Shown: positions 42,523 through 51,662 of the stretch, one piece after another
Layout of the letters: each line of letters opens with the position of its first letter
Numbering within the stretch: the stretch's first letter is position 1
NCBI RefSeq assembly: GCF_000744185.1
Contig: NZ_JQLL01000001.1
Span: 248,001 to 312,000, forward strand
Source: Carnobacterium funditum DSM 5970
GTDB taxonomy: Bacteria > Bacillota > Bacilli > Lactobacillales > Carnobacteriaceae
Length of the DNA stretch: 64,000 bases
Reading direction: 5' to 3'
Position numbers and translations under genes: made by a program
The notes under the pieces: generated by a model
Seen by the model: the letters and a program-made list of their open reading frames with translations, nothing else
Databases searched by the model: none
Told to the model about the DNA's origin: nothing

Positions 42523-43833
42523 ATGATTCAACTAATCAAAAAACAGTTAGGCTATATTCATCCAGACGATAAAAAAAACAGAACAGAATCACTATCGATT
42601 GTTGAAGCAAAAGTACCTAGTGTACTAGTATTTCCACTCTCTATGCATATTGGCTCTCCAGCAGAACCAGTAAAGCAAATTGGAGATAAAGTGAAAATTG
42701 GTACCGTTCTTGCTAAAGCTAGTGGAAAAATATCAGCCGCAATTCATTCATCCGTTTCTGGAGAAGTTTTAGCCATCGAAAAAAGACAAACAGTTAATGG
42801 TTTAGCTGATTGTATTGTAGTGAAAAACGATCAAAAAGATGAGAAAGAAGCTTTTATAGTAAAGACGGACAAAGAATTAACGAGAGAATTCATTTTAGAC
42901 GCCGTACAAAAAGCAGGTATTGTAGGGATGGGAGGAGCCGCTTTTCCTACAGTTGTAAAACTTAATCCTCCTCCTGGAGATACTATCGATACCGTAATCA
43001 TAAATGGAGCTGAATGTGAGCCGTACTCGACTTCAGATCACCGTGTTATGGTTGAATTCAGCGATGAAATCATCAAAGGAATACAAGTAACACGCAAATT
43101 GTTTCCCCAATTGAAAAAAATTGTCATTGGGATTGAAGACAATAAACCTGAAGCTATTGAAGCACTTGAAAAAGCAAGTAGTGAGTATTCAGACATATCT
43201 ATTCAATCTTTGCGAACAATGTATCCACGAGGTTCGGAAAAAAATCTTATTCAAGATATAACTGGAAGAGAAGTTCCGACAGGAGGATTGCCTTCAGCAG
43301 TTCACTGTGTAGTAATGAATACTTCTACTACGCGAGCAATTTATCGTGCAGCACTATTAGGAGAACCTCTTTACCAACGTATCGTTTCGGTATCGGGAAC
43401 ACCTATTGCAGAACCGAAAAATCTCCTCGTACGAATTGGAACACCAGTAGATTTCCTGATTGAGCAATGCGGTGGATTTAAAACACGACCAGGGAAATTG
43501 TTAAGTGGAGGCCCAATGATGGGTAAAACCTTAGTTGACGGGAGCGTTCCCATCATCAAAGGAACGACTACTATAAATGCTCTTACTTTTGAAGAAGCCC
43601 ATGTAGGGAATTGTTCAGATTGTATCATGTGTTCTGAATGTCTGAACGTTTGCCCGGTAAGGTTACAACCTATTTTGATTAGTGAAGCCTTTGAACGCGG
43701 AGATATTGAAAAAGCAAAGAAATTGGGAGCGATGGATTGTATTGAATGTGGAAATTGTTCTTTTATTTGTCCTTCTAAAATTTCTCTTCTGGAAAATATA
43801 CGAGGAGCAAAAGCTGCTATAAAAGCTAAATAA
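42523..43833 (+). CDS. rnfC: Electron transport complex subunit RnfC
   Basis: 436 residues. The FMN/NADH-binding Rossmann-like region contains GIVGMGGAAFPTVVK and INGAECEPYSTSDHR. Two 4Fe-4S motifs follow at the C-terminus: NCSDCIMCSECLNVCPV and CIECGNCSFICPS. The short form lacks the long C-terminal repeats of E. coli RsxC. It should oxidise NADH and pass electrons toward the membrane. I chose ATG 42523 (AAGGAG 6 bases ahead) over 42502. Paired only with rnfD, 22 bases downstream. Confidence 0.88.
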   Translation: MIQLIKKQLGYIHPDDKKNRTESLSIVEAKVPSVLVFPLSMHIGSPAEPVKQIGDKVKIGTVLAKASGKISAAIHSSVSGEVLAIEKRQTVNGLADCIVVKNDQKDEKEAFIVKTDKELTREFILDAVQKAGIVGMGGAAFPTVVKLNPPPGDTIDTVIINGAECEPYSTSDHRVMVEFSDEIIKGIQVTRKLFPQLKKIVIGIEDNKPEAIEALEKASSEYSDISIQSLRTMYPRGSEKNLIQDITGREVPTGGLPSAVHCVVMNTSTTRAIYRAALLGEPLYQRIVSVSGTPIAEPKNLLVRIGTPVDFLIEQCGGFKTRPGKLLSGGPMMGKTLVDGSVPIIKGTTTINALTFEEAHVGNCSDCIMCSECLNVCPVRLQPILISEAFERGDIEKAKKLGAMDCIECGNCSFICPSKISLLENIRGAKAAIKAK

Positions 43834-43855
43834 TAGAAGGTAGGGTGATTGAGTA

Positions 43856-44854
43856 ATGGCACAATCAATGGATCTTAAAGGGAAACTTGTTCAGGGTCAG
43901 TCTCCTCATATTCGAATACCAAGAACTTCATCTTGGGTTATGACGCAAGTTCTTATTGCATTAATTCCACCAACAATCGCAGCAACCTATTTCTTTGGTT
44001 GGAAAGTCTTGCTTTTAGTAGGACTAGGTATAGTAACAGCTGTATTAAGTGAGTATTTGTATCAAAAATTTAATTATCAAAAGATACGTATTCAAGATAG
44101 AAGCGCAATGGTTACTGGTGCTTTAATAGGTTTGAGTTTACCAGTGACTGCTCCTTGGTGGACTGTAGTAATAGGAGCAGTTTTTGCTATTGTAATCGTG
44201 AAACAGATGAATGGCGGAATTGGAAAAAATTACTTTAATCCTGCTGTAGCTGCCCGTGTCATGTTGAAATTTTTCTTTTCTCCTTGGATTACCAATTGGG
44301 TGTTACCAGGAACAGACGCCGTCTCTAGTGCAACGCCTTTAGCATTTATTGGAGATGGAGCAAAAACTGTGGCTGCAACCATTCCTTCCATTGGAGATTT
44401 GTTTATGGGCTTCAACTTAGGTGGAAATGTCGGAGAAACCAGTAAATTAGCTATTTTAATAGGGATGATTTTTTTAATTGTACGACATGTTATTAATCCG
44501 AAAATTCCGATTTTATATATTCTCACAACCATGGTAGTAATTGGTTTTTATTCAGAATTTAATTTGGAATTCATGGTAACTCATGGATTATCTGGAACGC
44601 TATTTTTCGCAGCTACTTATATGGCTACCGATTATAGTTCTGGCTCGTTAACACCAAATGGAAAAACTGTTTTTGCTATAGGCGCCGGCGTACTAACGGC
44701 GTTCTTTAGAGTAACATTCAATTACCCAGGCGGAGTTGGTTTTGCTATTTTAATTATGAATGCTTTAATTCCGTACATTGATCAAAGGTTGATGCCAAGA
44801 ATATATGGGCACGAAAAACGTCCGGAAGTAACTTTTGATAGACAAGCAAAATGA
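43856..44854 (+). CDS. rnfD: Electron transport complex subunit RnfD
   Basis: 332 residues, about nine membrane helices. It has the RnfD/NqrB core: SAMVTGALIGLSLPVTAPWW, KQMNGGIGKNYFNPAVAARVML, and SSATPL with Thr160 as the expected covalent FMN site (S-x-A-T motif), then the late MATDYSSGSLTPNGK and NYPGGVGFAILIMN. The flavin would be attached by an ApbE enzyme, not encoded here. rnfG, rnfE, rnfA and rnfB are missing and a terminator follows. Confidence 0.88.
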   Translation: MAQSMDLKGKLVQGQSPHIRIPRTSSWVMTQVLIALIPPTIAATYFFGWKVLLLVGLGIVTAVLSEYLYQKFNYQKIRIQDRSAMVTGALIGLSLPVTAPWWTVVIGAVFAIVIVKQMNGGIGKNYFNPAVAARVMLKFFFSPWITNWVLPGTDAVSSATPLAFIGDGAKTVAATIPSIGDLFMGFNLGGNVGETSKLAILIGMIFLIVRHVINPKIPILYILTTMVVIGFYSEFNLEFMVTHGLSGTLFFAATYMATDYSSGSLTPNGKTVFAIGAGVLTAFFRVTFNYPGGVGFAILIMNALIPYIDQRLMPRIYGHEKRPEVTFDRQAK

Positions 44855-44920
44855 TGGGAAAATGGCTTGGAAAAGGGACGCAGTCAGAGACTATTAATCT
44901 CTACCCCTATGTGATAGGAC

Positions 44921-44954
44921 AAAAAGAACTGAGCAATCTTCTAGTTCTTTTTTT
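44921..44954 (+). terminator. Terminator of rnfCD
   Basis: AAAGAACT pairs with AGTTCTTT across a 12-base loop, followed by more T. A 41-codon frame starting at the rnfD stop runs through this hairpin and is not credible. The rest of 44955-45171 shows nothing. Confidence 0.75.
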
Positions 44955-45171
44955 AGAATACTGTGTAGATGAGTAACCCAGCAACTTTAAAGAAAGTATG
45001 ATTTGAATGGTTCCTATTTTTTTCTAATTAGTTCAATAGTTACAGCGAAACGGTAGAATGAAACCAAGTTATTTGACTGAAATCAACCGGGAAATTTTCA
45101 TCAACCTATTGTATAAGATTTTTTGTTTTTTGCGATAAATTGGATTGCGTCATTTTAATGCAACATTAGTG

Positions 45172-45220
45172 AAAAAAAAGTCTTTGATTGGGAAGTGAAA
45201 ACCAATCAAAGACTTTTTTT
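45172..45220. terminator. Strong bidirectional terminator downstream of the exporter gene
   Basis: AAAGTCTTTGATTGG pairs with CCAATCAAAGACTTT with A and T runs outside. It ends against the stop codon of the minus-strand exporter gene. Confidence 0.9.
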
Positions 45221-46316
45221 ATTGCTCGATGTGTTCGATGTTATCGATAGTTGTTTGTGGATTCCTGAGATTTCTTTTATAACTAGTTACTAAAATATTT
45301 AAACGATTCAGGTATTCTTCGTATTTTAAAATACTAGACATGATATGAATTACAGCGTTACTTTGTGTATAATCTTTATTAACTTTAGCTTCCATATTCG
45401 CTTCATTAAAAAATGATTGCATAAATTTTTCTCTAAGAGATTCTTTGTAAGCAATAAAATTTACTTCATTTGGGGCTACTCGCCCATTAAATTTTAACAA
45501 GATTTGTTCATGTGCACTCAAAAGAGTTTCTAAGCGTTCGCGAATTTGAATTCTTAATTCTTCAGGAAAATGGTTAAACGAATTTTCGTGTCGATGTAAG
45601 ATACTAGCCAAGTTGTAAGCGACTTTAGTCGTTGAGATGATTTGACGATAAACAACAATTTTTCTTAATATCTGGAATCGATTTTTTTTCCGAGAATAGG
45701 TGCCCTCATCTTTAAACAAAGAATAATAGGTTTCTAATCGATCTAGTTCAGATTTCACCCATTTTAAATCCTTTTTTAAAATGGAATATTCACTATTTTT
45801 TCGTACACTAGCTCTAATCCATTTCATGATTTCAGAAGTTGTATAATCTATTAAATGATATAGCTTTTCTTCATATTTAGGAGGGAAAAAAAGTGTGTTG
45901 ACTAAAAATGCAATAACCACACCCAATAATGTCGCCAAGATACGGATAGTAGCTGAGAAAATAAAATTTGTACCTGGACTCATCATGATGACGACTAATG
46001 TTACGGTTGCTAAGCCTATAACAGGTCCGAGATTAAATTGATTCAAAATAGCAATGAGCAAGACTGCTGCAAGTCCAACAAAGATGAAATGATTTCCCAA
46101 TGTTAGATTAACAACAATAGCTAAAATACCACCTACAATATTAGCGAAGACTCTATCTTTTAAGGTCTTAACAGATCGTTTTAAAGAAGGTTGCAATGCA
46201 AATATAGCTGATATGGCAGCTAAGACAGCTGCAGTTTTCATATTTAATAAGTAAGGTATGGCTAAAGCAAGAGTAATGGCTAGACCTGTTTTCATAGTCC
46301 TTGCTCCGATTTTCAT
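45219..46316 (-). CDS. Aromatic acid exporter family protein (ArAE_1/DUF939, YqjA-like)
   Basis: 365 residues. The N-terminal half has about six membrane helices (TGLAITLALAIPYLL; AAVLAAISAIFALQPSLKRS; GLATVTLVVIMMSP). The C-terminal half is a cytoplasmic helical domain (about 160-365) with many charged residues, as in the Firmicute ArAE_1 proteins with an ArAE_1_C domain. The family is thought to export aromatic or other organic acids; the substrate is unknown. Monocistronic; on the minus strand GAGAGGAT lies a few bases ahead of the ATG. Confidence 0.82.
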   Translation of the reverse strand: MKIGARTMKTGLAITLALAIPYLLNMKTAAVLAAISAIFALQPSLKRSVKTLKDRVFANIVGGILAIVVNLTLGNHFIFVGLAAVLLIAILNQFNLGPVIGLATVTLVVIMMSPGTNFIFSATIRILATLLGVVIAFLVNTLFFPPKYEEKLYHLIDYTTSEIMKWIRASVRKNSEYSILKKDLKWVKSELDRLETYYSLFKDEGTYSRKKNRFQILRKIVVYRQIISTTKVAYNLASILHRHENSFNHFPEELRIQIRERLETLLSAHEQILLKFNGRVAPNEVNFIAYKESLREKFMQSFFNEANMEAKVNKDYTQSNAVIHIMSSILKYEEYLNRLNILVTSYKRNLRNPQTTIDNIEHIEQ

Positions 46317-46975
46317 AAAATATATCCTCTCTCACGCAATTTATTTCGTTTTATTGTTTAAGTTCACTGTTCTGATATTTCTATTTTAGCAAATATTTAC
46401 AGTAATGAGAAGTGAATGAGTAGGATAAGTGTATTTTAATTAAACTATACCATTTTACCCTTCGTATTGTTCATTTTTTTTAAAAATAATAGAAATTTAA
46501 AGCAAAAATAGGATTATACAAATAGATCTGAATCATTCAACATATTTTATCATCTTTAAATAAATAGGGTGTTAGCATACAAACTCATAAAATGGGTATT
46601 TATTTTCTCTTCTCCTTTGTTATGACACTGATTTTATATTAGTCAGCTTATCTTATTGTGTTCAAAAAAATGACAAGTTTAAAAAAATTCTAACTAGTTC
46701 AATGTAGCATAGAATACAACACTGAAATTGTTTATTACCTATTGAAAATATGGAATTAAAATTTATGCTAGTATTAAGTCGACCCTTTATCACGAAAGAG
46801 AAGATTGTCATAAGTTCAATAAAGCCATTCTTTTTGTACCCCTAACGGGTGCCGGGAAATCAAAAGGAAACTAGCATCATAATAGACTATTAGAAGGTTT
46901 CTAGAAAAAACCAAAAATGAATTAAGTTAGCGTTTCTATTTTTTAAAAAGGACCAACTTAATTTGAAAAATTGCA
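46317..46975. other. Long intergenic region between the exporter gene and perR
   Basis: No coding frame is supported. It is AT-rich except for a GC-rich patch at 46836-46856 with ACCC/GGGT pairing. That patch could be part of a structured leader RNA; I cannot match it to a known riboswitch. Confidence 0.4.
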
Positions 46976-47005
46976 TTCTTAAGTGATAAACGTTATCATT
47001 AAGAA
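46976..47005 (+). promoter_or_regulatory. Fur/PerR-type operator upstream of perR
   Basis: The core TGATAAACGTTATCA (46984-46998) matches the 7-1-7 Fur-family box TGATAATnATTATCA at all but two arm positions. Outer arms TTCTTAA and TTAAGAA extend the dyad to about 30 bases. It lies about 80 bases before perR, so autoregulation is likely; the core leans toward the Fur rather than the TTATAAT PerR variant. Confidence 0.65.
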
Positions 47006-47078
47006 AATAAACATAGGAAATAAAGAAACTATAGAAAAACCAATAATTTAAAAGAATAGGATGAAGAGGAGTTTAGAG

Positions 47079-47522
47079 ATGGTCGCTAATCAGATGGTGC
47101 TTCAAACAGTTGAAAAATTAAAAGCTTCTAACATAAGAATAACGCCGCAACGATATGCTGTCTTAGAATATTTAATTGAAGCGGATAGCCATCCAACAGC
47201 AGATGATATTTATCGTTCTTTGGTGGAACGCTTTCCTAATGTCAGTGTAGCTACTATATACAATAATTTACGTCTTTTTACAAAAATTGGATTTGTAAAG
47301 GAAATGACTTACGGAGATGACTCAAGTCGTTTCGATTTTGCTACGACCCAACATTATCATGCTATCTGTGAAAAGTGTGGAAAGATTGAAGATATCTATT
47401 ACCCAGGACTTGAAGATATTGAAGAAACAGCACATAACTTAACGGGGTTTAAAGTAACCAATCACCGAATGGAAGTTTATGGGATTTGTCCCGAATGCCA
47501 AGAACTTTTGGCTAATGAATAA
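47079..47522 (+). CDS. perR: Peroxide-responsive repressor PerR (Fur family)
   Basis: 147 residues. The B. subtilis PerR metal set is conserved with an offset of one: His38, Asp86 (SRFDF), His92 and His94 (QHYHAIC), Asp105, and the structural zinc cysteines Cys97, Cys100, Cys137 and Cys140 (CEKC, CPEC). The recognition helix reads [13 protein letters not shown]. It represses peroxide-defence and metal genes and is inactivated by histidine oxidation. I chose ATG 47079, 7 bases after AGAGGAG; ATG 47061 has no ribosome binding site. There is no strong terminator after it. Confidence 0.9.
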   Translation: MVANQMVLQTVEKLKASNIRITPQRYAVLEYLIEADSHPTADDIYRSLVERFPNVSVATIYNNLRLFTKIGFVKEMTYGDDSSRFDFATTQHYHAICEKCGKIEDIYYPGLEDIEETAHNLTGFKVTNHRMEVYGICPECQELLANE

Positions 47523-47728
47523 AACGAATCTTGACGGCAGGAATAATTGTACTTGCGGTCAATGTTATTTTGGAATGAATGATTAAATAGGTAGCCGTCT
47601 AATTGATAGGACCTTAGGTTTTCTAGTCCTAATACATTCTTTTTTTATTAACTAATGATAATAATAACGCATACATGAATAAAATGAACAGACTTGAGAA
47701 CGAGAGAATAGAAAAGGACGGATTAAAT

Positions 47729-48697
47729 ATGACCACATTAAATGATGTTGCAAAAAAAGCTAATGTATCTAAAATGACTGTTTCTCGTGTCATTAATCAT
47801 CCTGAGCAAGTTACGGATGAATTAAAAGAGCTTGTCTTTAAAGCAATGGAAGAATTAAATTATCGGCCTAACGTAGCAGCCAAAGCTTTAGTGAATAATC
47901 GTACTCAAATTATTAAGCTATTTATCTTAGAAGAAATGGATACAACAGAACCCTATTATATGAACTTGTTAACAGGCATAGCTCAAGAGCTAGATGCGCG
48001 GCACTATTCTTTGCAGTTGGTTACAAAAAATAACTTCGATATTGGTACTTGTGATGGTTATATAATGTGTGGAGTCCGTGAAAAAGATTATGCTTGGATT
48101 AGTGGTGCGAATAAACCGGTAGTCTTATTTGGCGAAAATCGACACGGTTTCGATTTTGTTGACTCAGATAATAAAGCAGGTATCTCACTTGCTACACAAT
48201 ATGCGATAGATTTAAAGTACCAAAATGTTATTTTTATTGGGATAGAAATAGATGAGTTATTCGAACTTTCAAGAGAATCTGGCTACCTCCAAATAATGAA
48301 AGAAAACCAAAAGATGTCCCAAATTTATCGTTTTGGGAATCACTCTAGACAGGCTGCCAAATTTATTAAAGATAATTGGTCTGAATTTACACCAAACACA
48401 ATTTTTGTCTGCAGTTCAGATCGATTAGCATTAGGTATTGAACGAGGTATTATTGAAATGGGTGGTGGTATACCAAACGATTTTGGCATCATTGGTCACG
48501 ATGGCGTGTTTCTAGATCAAATTGCTTTCCCACAACTAACGACTGTAAAACAAGCTGTAATCGAAATGGGTGCTGCTTGTGCTAAAATGTTGTTAAATAA
48601 AATTGATCAAGATGGTATTTCCCAAGGATCGGTTCTATTTAAACCAGAATTGGTTATTAGAGGGACTACAAAAAATAAGATGAATAAAGTAAATTAA
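47729..48697 (+). CDS. LacI/GalR-family regulator of maltodextrin genes
   Basis: 322 residues. An N-terminal HTH (TLNDVAKKANVSKMTVSRVINHPEQVT) and hinge RPNVAAKALVNNRT, then the sugar-binding domain with VLFGENRHGFDFVDSDNKAG and GIIGHDGVFLDQIAFPQLTTVKQ. Sites of the form TGTTACCGGTAACA occur upstream of two maltose genes (51565, 56836), and this is the only LacI protein nearby, so it is probably their repressor (MalR function). ATG 47729 follows AAAGGACG by 10 bases; the longer frame from 47675 lacks a site and the conserved MTTLNDVA start. Confidence 0.85.
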   Translation: MTTLNDVAKKANVSKMTVSRVINHPEQVTDELKELVFKAMEELNYRPNVAAKALVNNRTQIIKLFILEEMDTTEPYYMNLLTGIAQELDARHYSLQLVTKNNFDIGTCDGYIMCGVREKDYAWISGANKPVVLFGENRHGFDFVDSDNKAGISLATQYAIDLKYQNVIFIGIEIDELFELSRESGYLQIMKENQKMSQIYRFGNHSRQAAKFIKDNWSEFTPNTIFVCSSDRLALGIERGIIEMGGGIPNDFGIIGHDGVFLDQIAFPQLTTVKQAVIEMGAACAKMLLNKIDQDGISQGSVLFKPELVIRGTTKNKMNKVN

Positions 48698-48720
48698 GAT
48701 AAAGGGAGGTTTTAGCATCT

Positions 48721-49614
48721 ATGAAAGTCATGATTATCGTCAATCCTTCATCAGGAAGTGAAGAAGCAGAAGAATATGTTAAGCAATTAAAAAATCGTTT
48801 AAGTGAACAATATGAACATATTGTAACTAAAGAAACACAGAAAGCTGGAGATGCTATAAATTTTGCTTCTCAAGCATCAAAGGAACGATTCGATGCTATT
48901 ATTTTAATGGGTGGTGACGGAACAGTAAACGAAGGCATCAATGGTGTTGCAAAACAGGATTATCAACCAACTATTGGTATTATACCTTTGGGTACGATAA
49001 ATAATTTTGCCCAGGTTTTGGGTATCTCAATGGAACCAAAAGAAGCGATAAATCAATTAAACGTTAAAAGTAAAAAGAATATTGATGTTGGAAAAGTAAA
49101 TGACCTATTCTTCGTTAGCACAGTTTCGGTAGGTTCCATACCAGAAACAGTTCAAAAAGTAGATAAAGATGCTAAGTCCAAATTTGGGCCACTAGCGTAT
49201 GTTTTAGAGGGTGTAAAAGCCTTAAACGATGATGAAACGGCAACATTCCAAATGACGATAGATGACAAAGACTTCGAAGACAAGTATAGCCTGTTGTTAA
49301 TAGGGCTGAGTCAGTCGATTATTGGAATAGGCACAGTATTTTCTTCAGCAAAAATTGATGATGGCTATTTAAACATGCTCTGTTTGAAGGCATCTACAGT
49401 TACAGAAAAAGTGAAATTAATTCCAGAAATTCTTCGTAATGATGACAATTATTCAGACAAACTTGTTTACAAGAGATTTAAAATAGCTGACATAAAAACA
49501 AAAGAGAATAAAGCATTTGTTACAACAGTAGACGGCAATGAAGGACCTGCTTTTCCAGTTCACTTGGAAGTCTACCAACGATTTTTAACTGTATTTGTAC
49601 CTTCTGATGATTAA
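48721..49614 (+). CDS. Diacylglycerol/lipid kinase family protein (DagK/YegS type)
   Basis: 297 residues. It begins VMIIVNPSSGS and has the catalytic nucleotide loop MGGDGTVNEGING and the following IPLGTINNFAQVLGI, then the second-domain TVDGNEGPAFPVHLEV. These proteins phosphorylate lipids such as diacylglycerol at the membrane. It lies 23 bases after the LacI regulator behind GGGAGG, so it is co-transcribed, an unexplained pairing. Confidence 0.87.
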   Translation: MKVMIIVNPSSGSEEAEEYVKQLKNRLSEQYEHIVTKETQKAGDAINFASQASKERFDAIILMGGDGTVNEGINGVAKQDYQPTIGIIPLGTINNFAQVLGISMEPKEAINQLNVKSKKNIDVGKVNDLFFVSTVSVGSIPETVQKVDKDAKSKFGPLAYVLEGVKALNDDETATFQMTIDDKDFEDKYSLLLIGLSQSIIGIGTVFSSAKIDDGYLNMLCLKASTVTEKVKLIPEILRNDDNYSDKLVYKRFKIADIKTKENKAFVTTVDGNEGPAFPVHLEVYQRFLTVFVPSDD

Positions 49615-49635
49615 AAAATAACTGATTATGTTATC

Positions 49636-49678
49636 AAAATCAGGTGCTCTCATTTTAGTGAGAACATCTGATTTTTTT
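49636..49678 (+). terminator. Terminator after the lipid kinase gene
   Basis: AAATCAGGTGCTCTCA pairs with TGAGAACATCTGATTT, with two mismatches, then TTTTT. Confidence 0.85.
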
Positions 49679-49812
49679 GGGTTCTAAATAGACTGAATGA
49701 TTTGTTCTAAATAAAGTCTTTATTTTGGCTATCGCATTCAAGTTTGATTAAACTAAGGATAACAGAATTGGGTTAAGGTGCAAAAACAGAAAAATTATAG
49801 GAGGCGTTGGTA

Positions 49813-51537
49813 ATGGAAGTAGGACAATCAAAGTGGTGGAAAAATGCCATTGTTTACCAAGTTTATCCAAAAAGTTTTAAGGATACAAGCGGCAATGGAA
49901 TCGGAGACTTAAGAGGAGTTATTCAAAAATTAGACTACATTAAGCAACTTGAAGTTAATACGATTTGGATTAACCCTATATTTAAATCTCCACAGGTTGA
50001 TAACGGCTATGATGTTTCTGATTATTATGCTATTGATCCTCTCTTTGGCACGATGGATGATGTTGAGGAACTAATTGAGGAGGCGCATAAACGGGAATTA
50101 AAAATTATTTTTGATTTTGTTCTTAATCATACATCTGTTGAGCATCCTTGGTTCCAAGAAGCTTTAAAGGGACTTGATAATCCGCATAGAGGTTTCTATA
50201 TATGGCGTGATGCCTTACCAAACGGTGATTTACCTAACAATTGGGCTTCCATATTTGGCGGTTCAGTATGGGAAAAAGAACCTGCAGGAAATCAATTTTA
50301 CTTTCACTTATTCAAAAAAGAAATGCCTGACCTGAATTGGGATAACCCACATGTTGAGAAAGCAATGGAGGATATAGGTAAATTCTGGTTAGACAAAGGG
50401 ATTGATGGTTTCCGATTAGATGCTTTTATTCATTTGGATAAACTAGACGACTTTCCAAGTGAACTATCAATGAAAAATGGAGAACTAGCCTCTGCTCAAG
50501 AAATAAATAAAAACTTACCAAATATTAAAAACTATATTCAGGATCTTACTAGTGGTTTACGAAGAGTTAATCCAGATGTATTTATTTTAGGTGAGGCTGC
50601 TTCAGCAGATGTTGAATTAGCGGTCACTTATACTGATCCGAAAAACGATATGTGTGATGCCATTATTTCGTTCATGTTATTTCCTGAAGATCACTCGGTT
50701 AAAGATGCACGATTGCCACTTAATATGCAACATTCAATTTTAGATAAAAAAGAATTCAAAAAAATAATGACAGAGTGGCAAGAGAAATTGGATCCATTTG
50801 GAGGACCAACACTTTATTGGAATAACCATGATATGCCACGAGCTGTTTCTCGCTTTGGGGATGATAGTCAGTACCGAGAAAATAGCAGTAAAATGTTAGC
50901 CACTTTAATGTATTTACAAAAAGGGATTCCTTTTATTTTAAATGGTGAAGAAATAGGAATGTGCAATTTGAGTCATACAAACCCGCAAGAATTTGAGACG
51001 CCTGGTGCAACGGCTTTTTATGCGAAATCCAAAGCCTTAGGGTACACAGAAGAACACATTTTAAAAGAATTAAACAGCACAGCACGTGATGTAAGTCGTG
51101 GGGTTATGCAATGGGATAATTCTGAATACGCTGGATTTTCAACCATTTCACCGTGGAGTGGTGTTAATAGAGAAGAAAAATACAATGTTTATGAAGAAGA
51201 CAAAGATCCTAAAAGTATTCTATCTTACTATCGAAAAGTACTGAAATATAAAAAATTACCAATTTTTACTGATGGAACCTTTCGTATGATTCAAATGAAA
51301 GAAAGTCTATACAGTTATGAACGGGTGCTAGGTAATCAACGTGCGATAATCATATGTAACTTTTCAGATACAAAGGAGAAAATTATACAACCTGGACTTA
51401 TAGATAATGACTGGGAAATATTGCTTCGAAACGATGAGAACGATATCGATTGTAATTGTATTACCTTAGGTCCATATGGCGCGATAGTGTTACTCAAAAA
51501 TACAGGAGTTGAAAAAAAGCAAGAGATACAAAAATAA
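49813..51537 (+). CDS. Intracellular alpha-glucosidase / oligo-1,6-glucosidase, GH13_31 (copy 1)
   Basis: 574 residues. (beta/alpha)8 barrel with WWKNAIVYQVYPKSF, DNGYDVSDYYAIDPLFGT and FDFVLNHTS; nucleophile Asp203 in DGFRLDAFIH, acid/base Glu261 in ILGEAAS and Asp340 in WNNHDMPR. No signal peptide, so it acts on imported maltodextrin, releasing glucose from 1,4- or 1,6-linked ends. The following gene is a paralogue of equal length. The start is ATG 49813, 8 bases after AGGAGG; an in-frame TTG at 49807 is too close. Confidence 0.9.
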   Translation: MEVGQSKWWKNAIVYQVYPKSFKDTSGNGIGDLRGVIQKLDYIKQLEVNTIWINPIFKSPQVDNGYDVSDYYAIDPLFGTMDDVEELIEEAHKRELKIIFDFVLNHTSVEHPWFQEALKGLDNPHRGFYIWRDALPNGDLPNNWASIFGGSVWEKEPAGNQFYFHLFKKEMPDLNWDNPHVEKAMEDIGKFWLDKGIDGFRLDAFIHLDKLDDFPSELSMKNGELASAQEINKNLPNIKNYIQDLTSGLRRVNPDVFILGEAASADVELAVTYTDPKNDMCDAIISFMLFPEDHSVKDARLPLNMQHSILDKKEFKKIMTEWQEKLDPFGGPTLYWNNHDMPRAVSRFGDDSQYRENSSKMLATLMYLQKGIPFILNGEEIGMCNLSHTNPQEFETPGATAFYAKSKALGYTEEHILKELNSTARDVSRGVMQWDNSEYAGFSTISPWSGVNREEKYNVYEEDKDPKSILSYYRKVLKYKKLPIFTDGTFRMIQMKESLYSYERVLGNQRAIIICNFSDTKEKIIQPGLIDNDWEILLRNDENDIDCNCITLGPYGAIVLLKNTGVEKKQEIQK

Positions 51538-51564
51538 ACGAGTCATTTAATTGCTACATCTTTT

Positions 51565-51578
51565 TGTTACCGTTAACA
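51565..51578 (+). promoter_or_regulatory. LacI-type (MalR) operator upstream of the second alpha-glucosidase
   Basis: TGTTACCGTTAACA differs at one position from the perfect dyad TGTTACCGGTAACA found at 56836. Confidence 0.6.
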
Positions 51579-51591
51579 TCGCGAATAATAT

Positions 51592-51605
51592 TGTAAGTGC
51601 TTACG
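51592..51605 (+). promoter_or_regulatory. cre-like site upstream of the second alpha-glucosidase
   Basis: TGTAAGTGCTTACG matches the cre consensus at 12 of 14 positions and is itself nearly palindromic. It lies 13 bases downstream of the MalR-type operator. Confidence 0.45.
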
Positions 51606-51662
51606 TATTTGAGTATCCTTAATTTAAGTTCATTTGAACAAATGAAGGAGGTTTAAGATGAT

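Noticed and set aside
43371-43868. 165-codon open frame on the minus strand within rnfC
   Set aside because: It is antisense to an intact rnfC with clear FeS motifs and has no start signal.
44851-44979. Small ORF overlapping the rnfD stop (candidate truncated rnfG)
   Set aside because: The text does not resemble RnfG, and the frame runs through the rnfCD terminator hairpin.
46836-46860. Cobalamin, c-di-AMP or SAM riboswitch
   Set aside because: The GC-rich patch lacks the conserved core strings of each class I could recall, so I list it only as unexplained.
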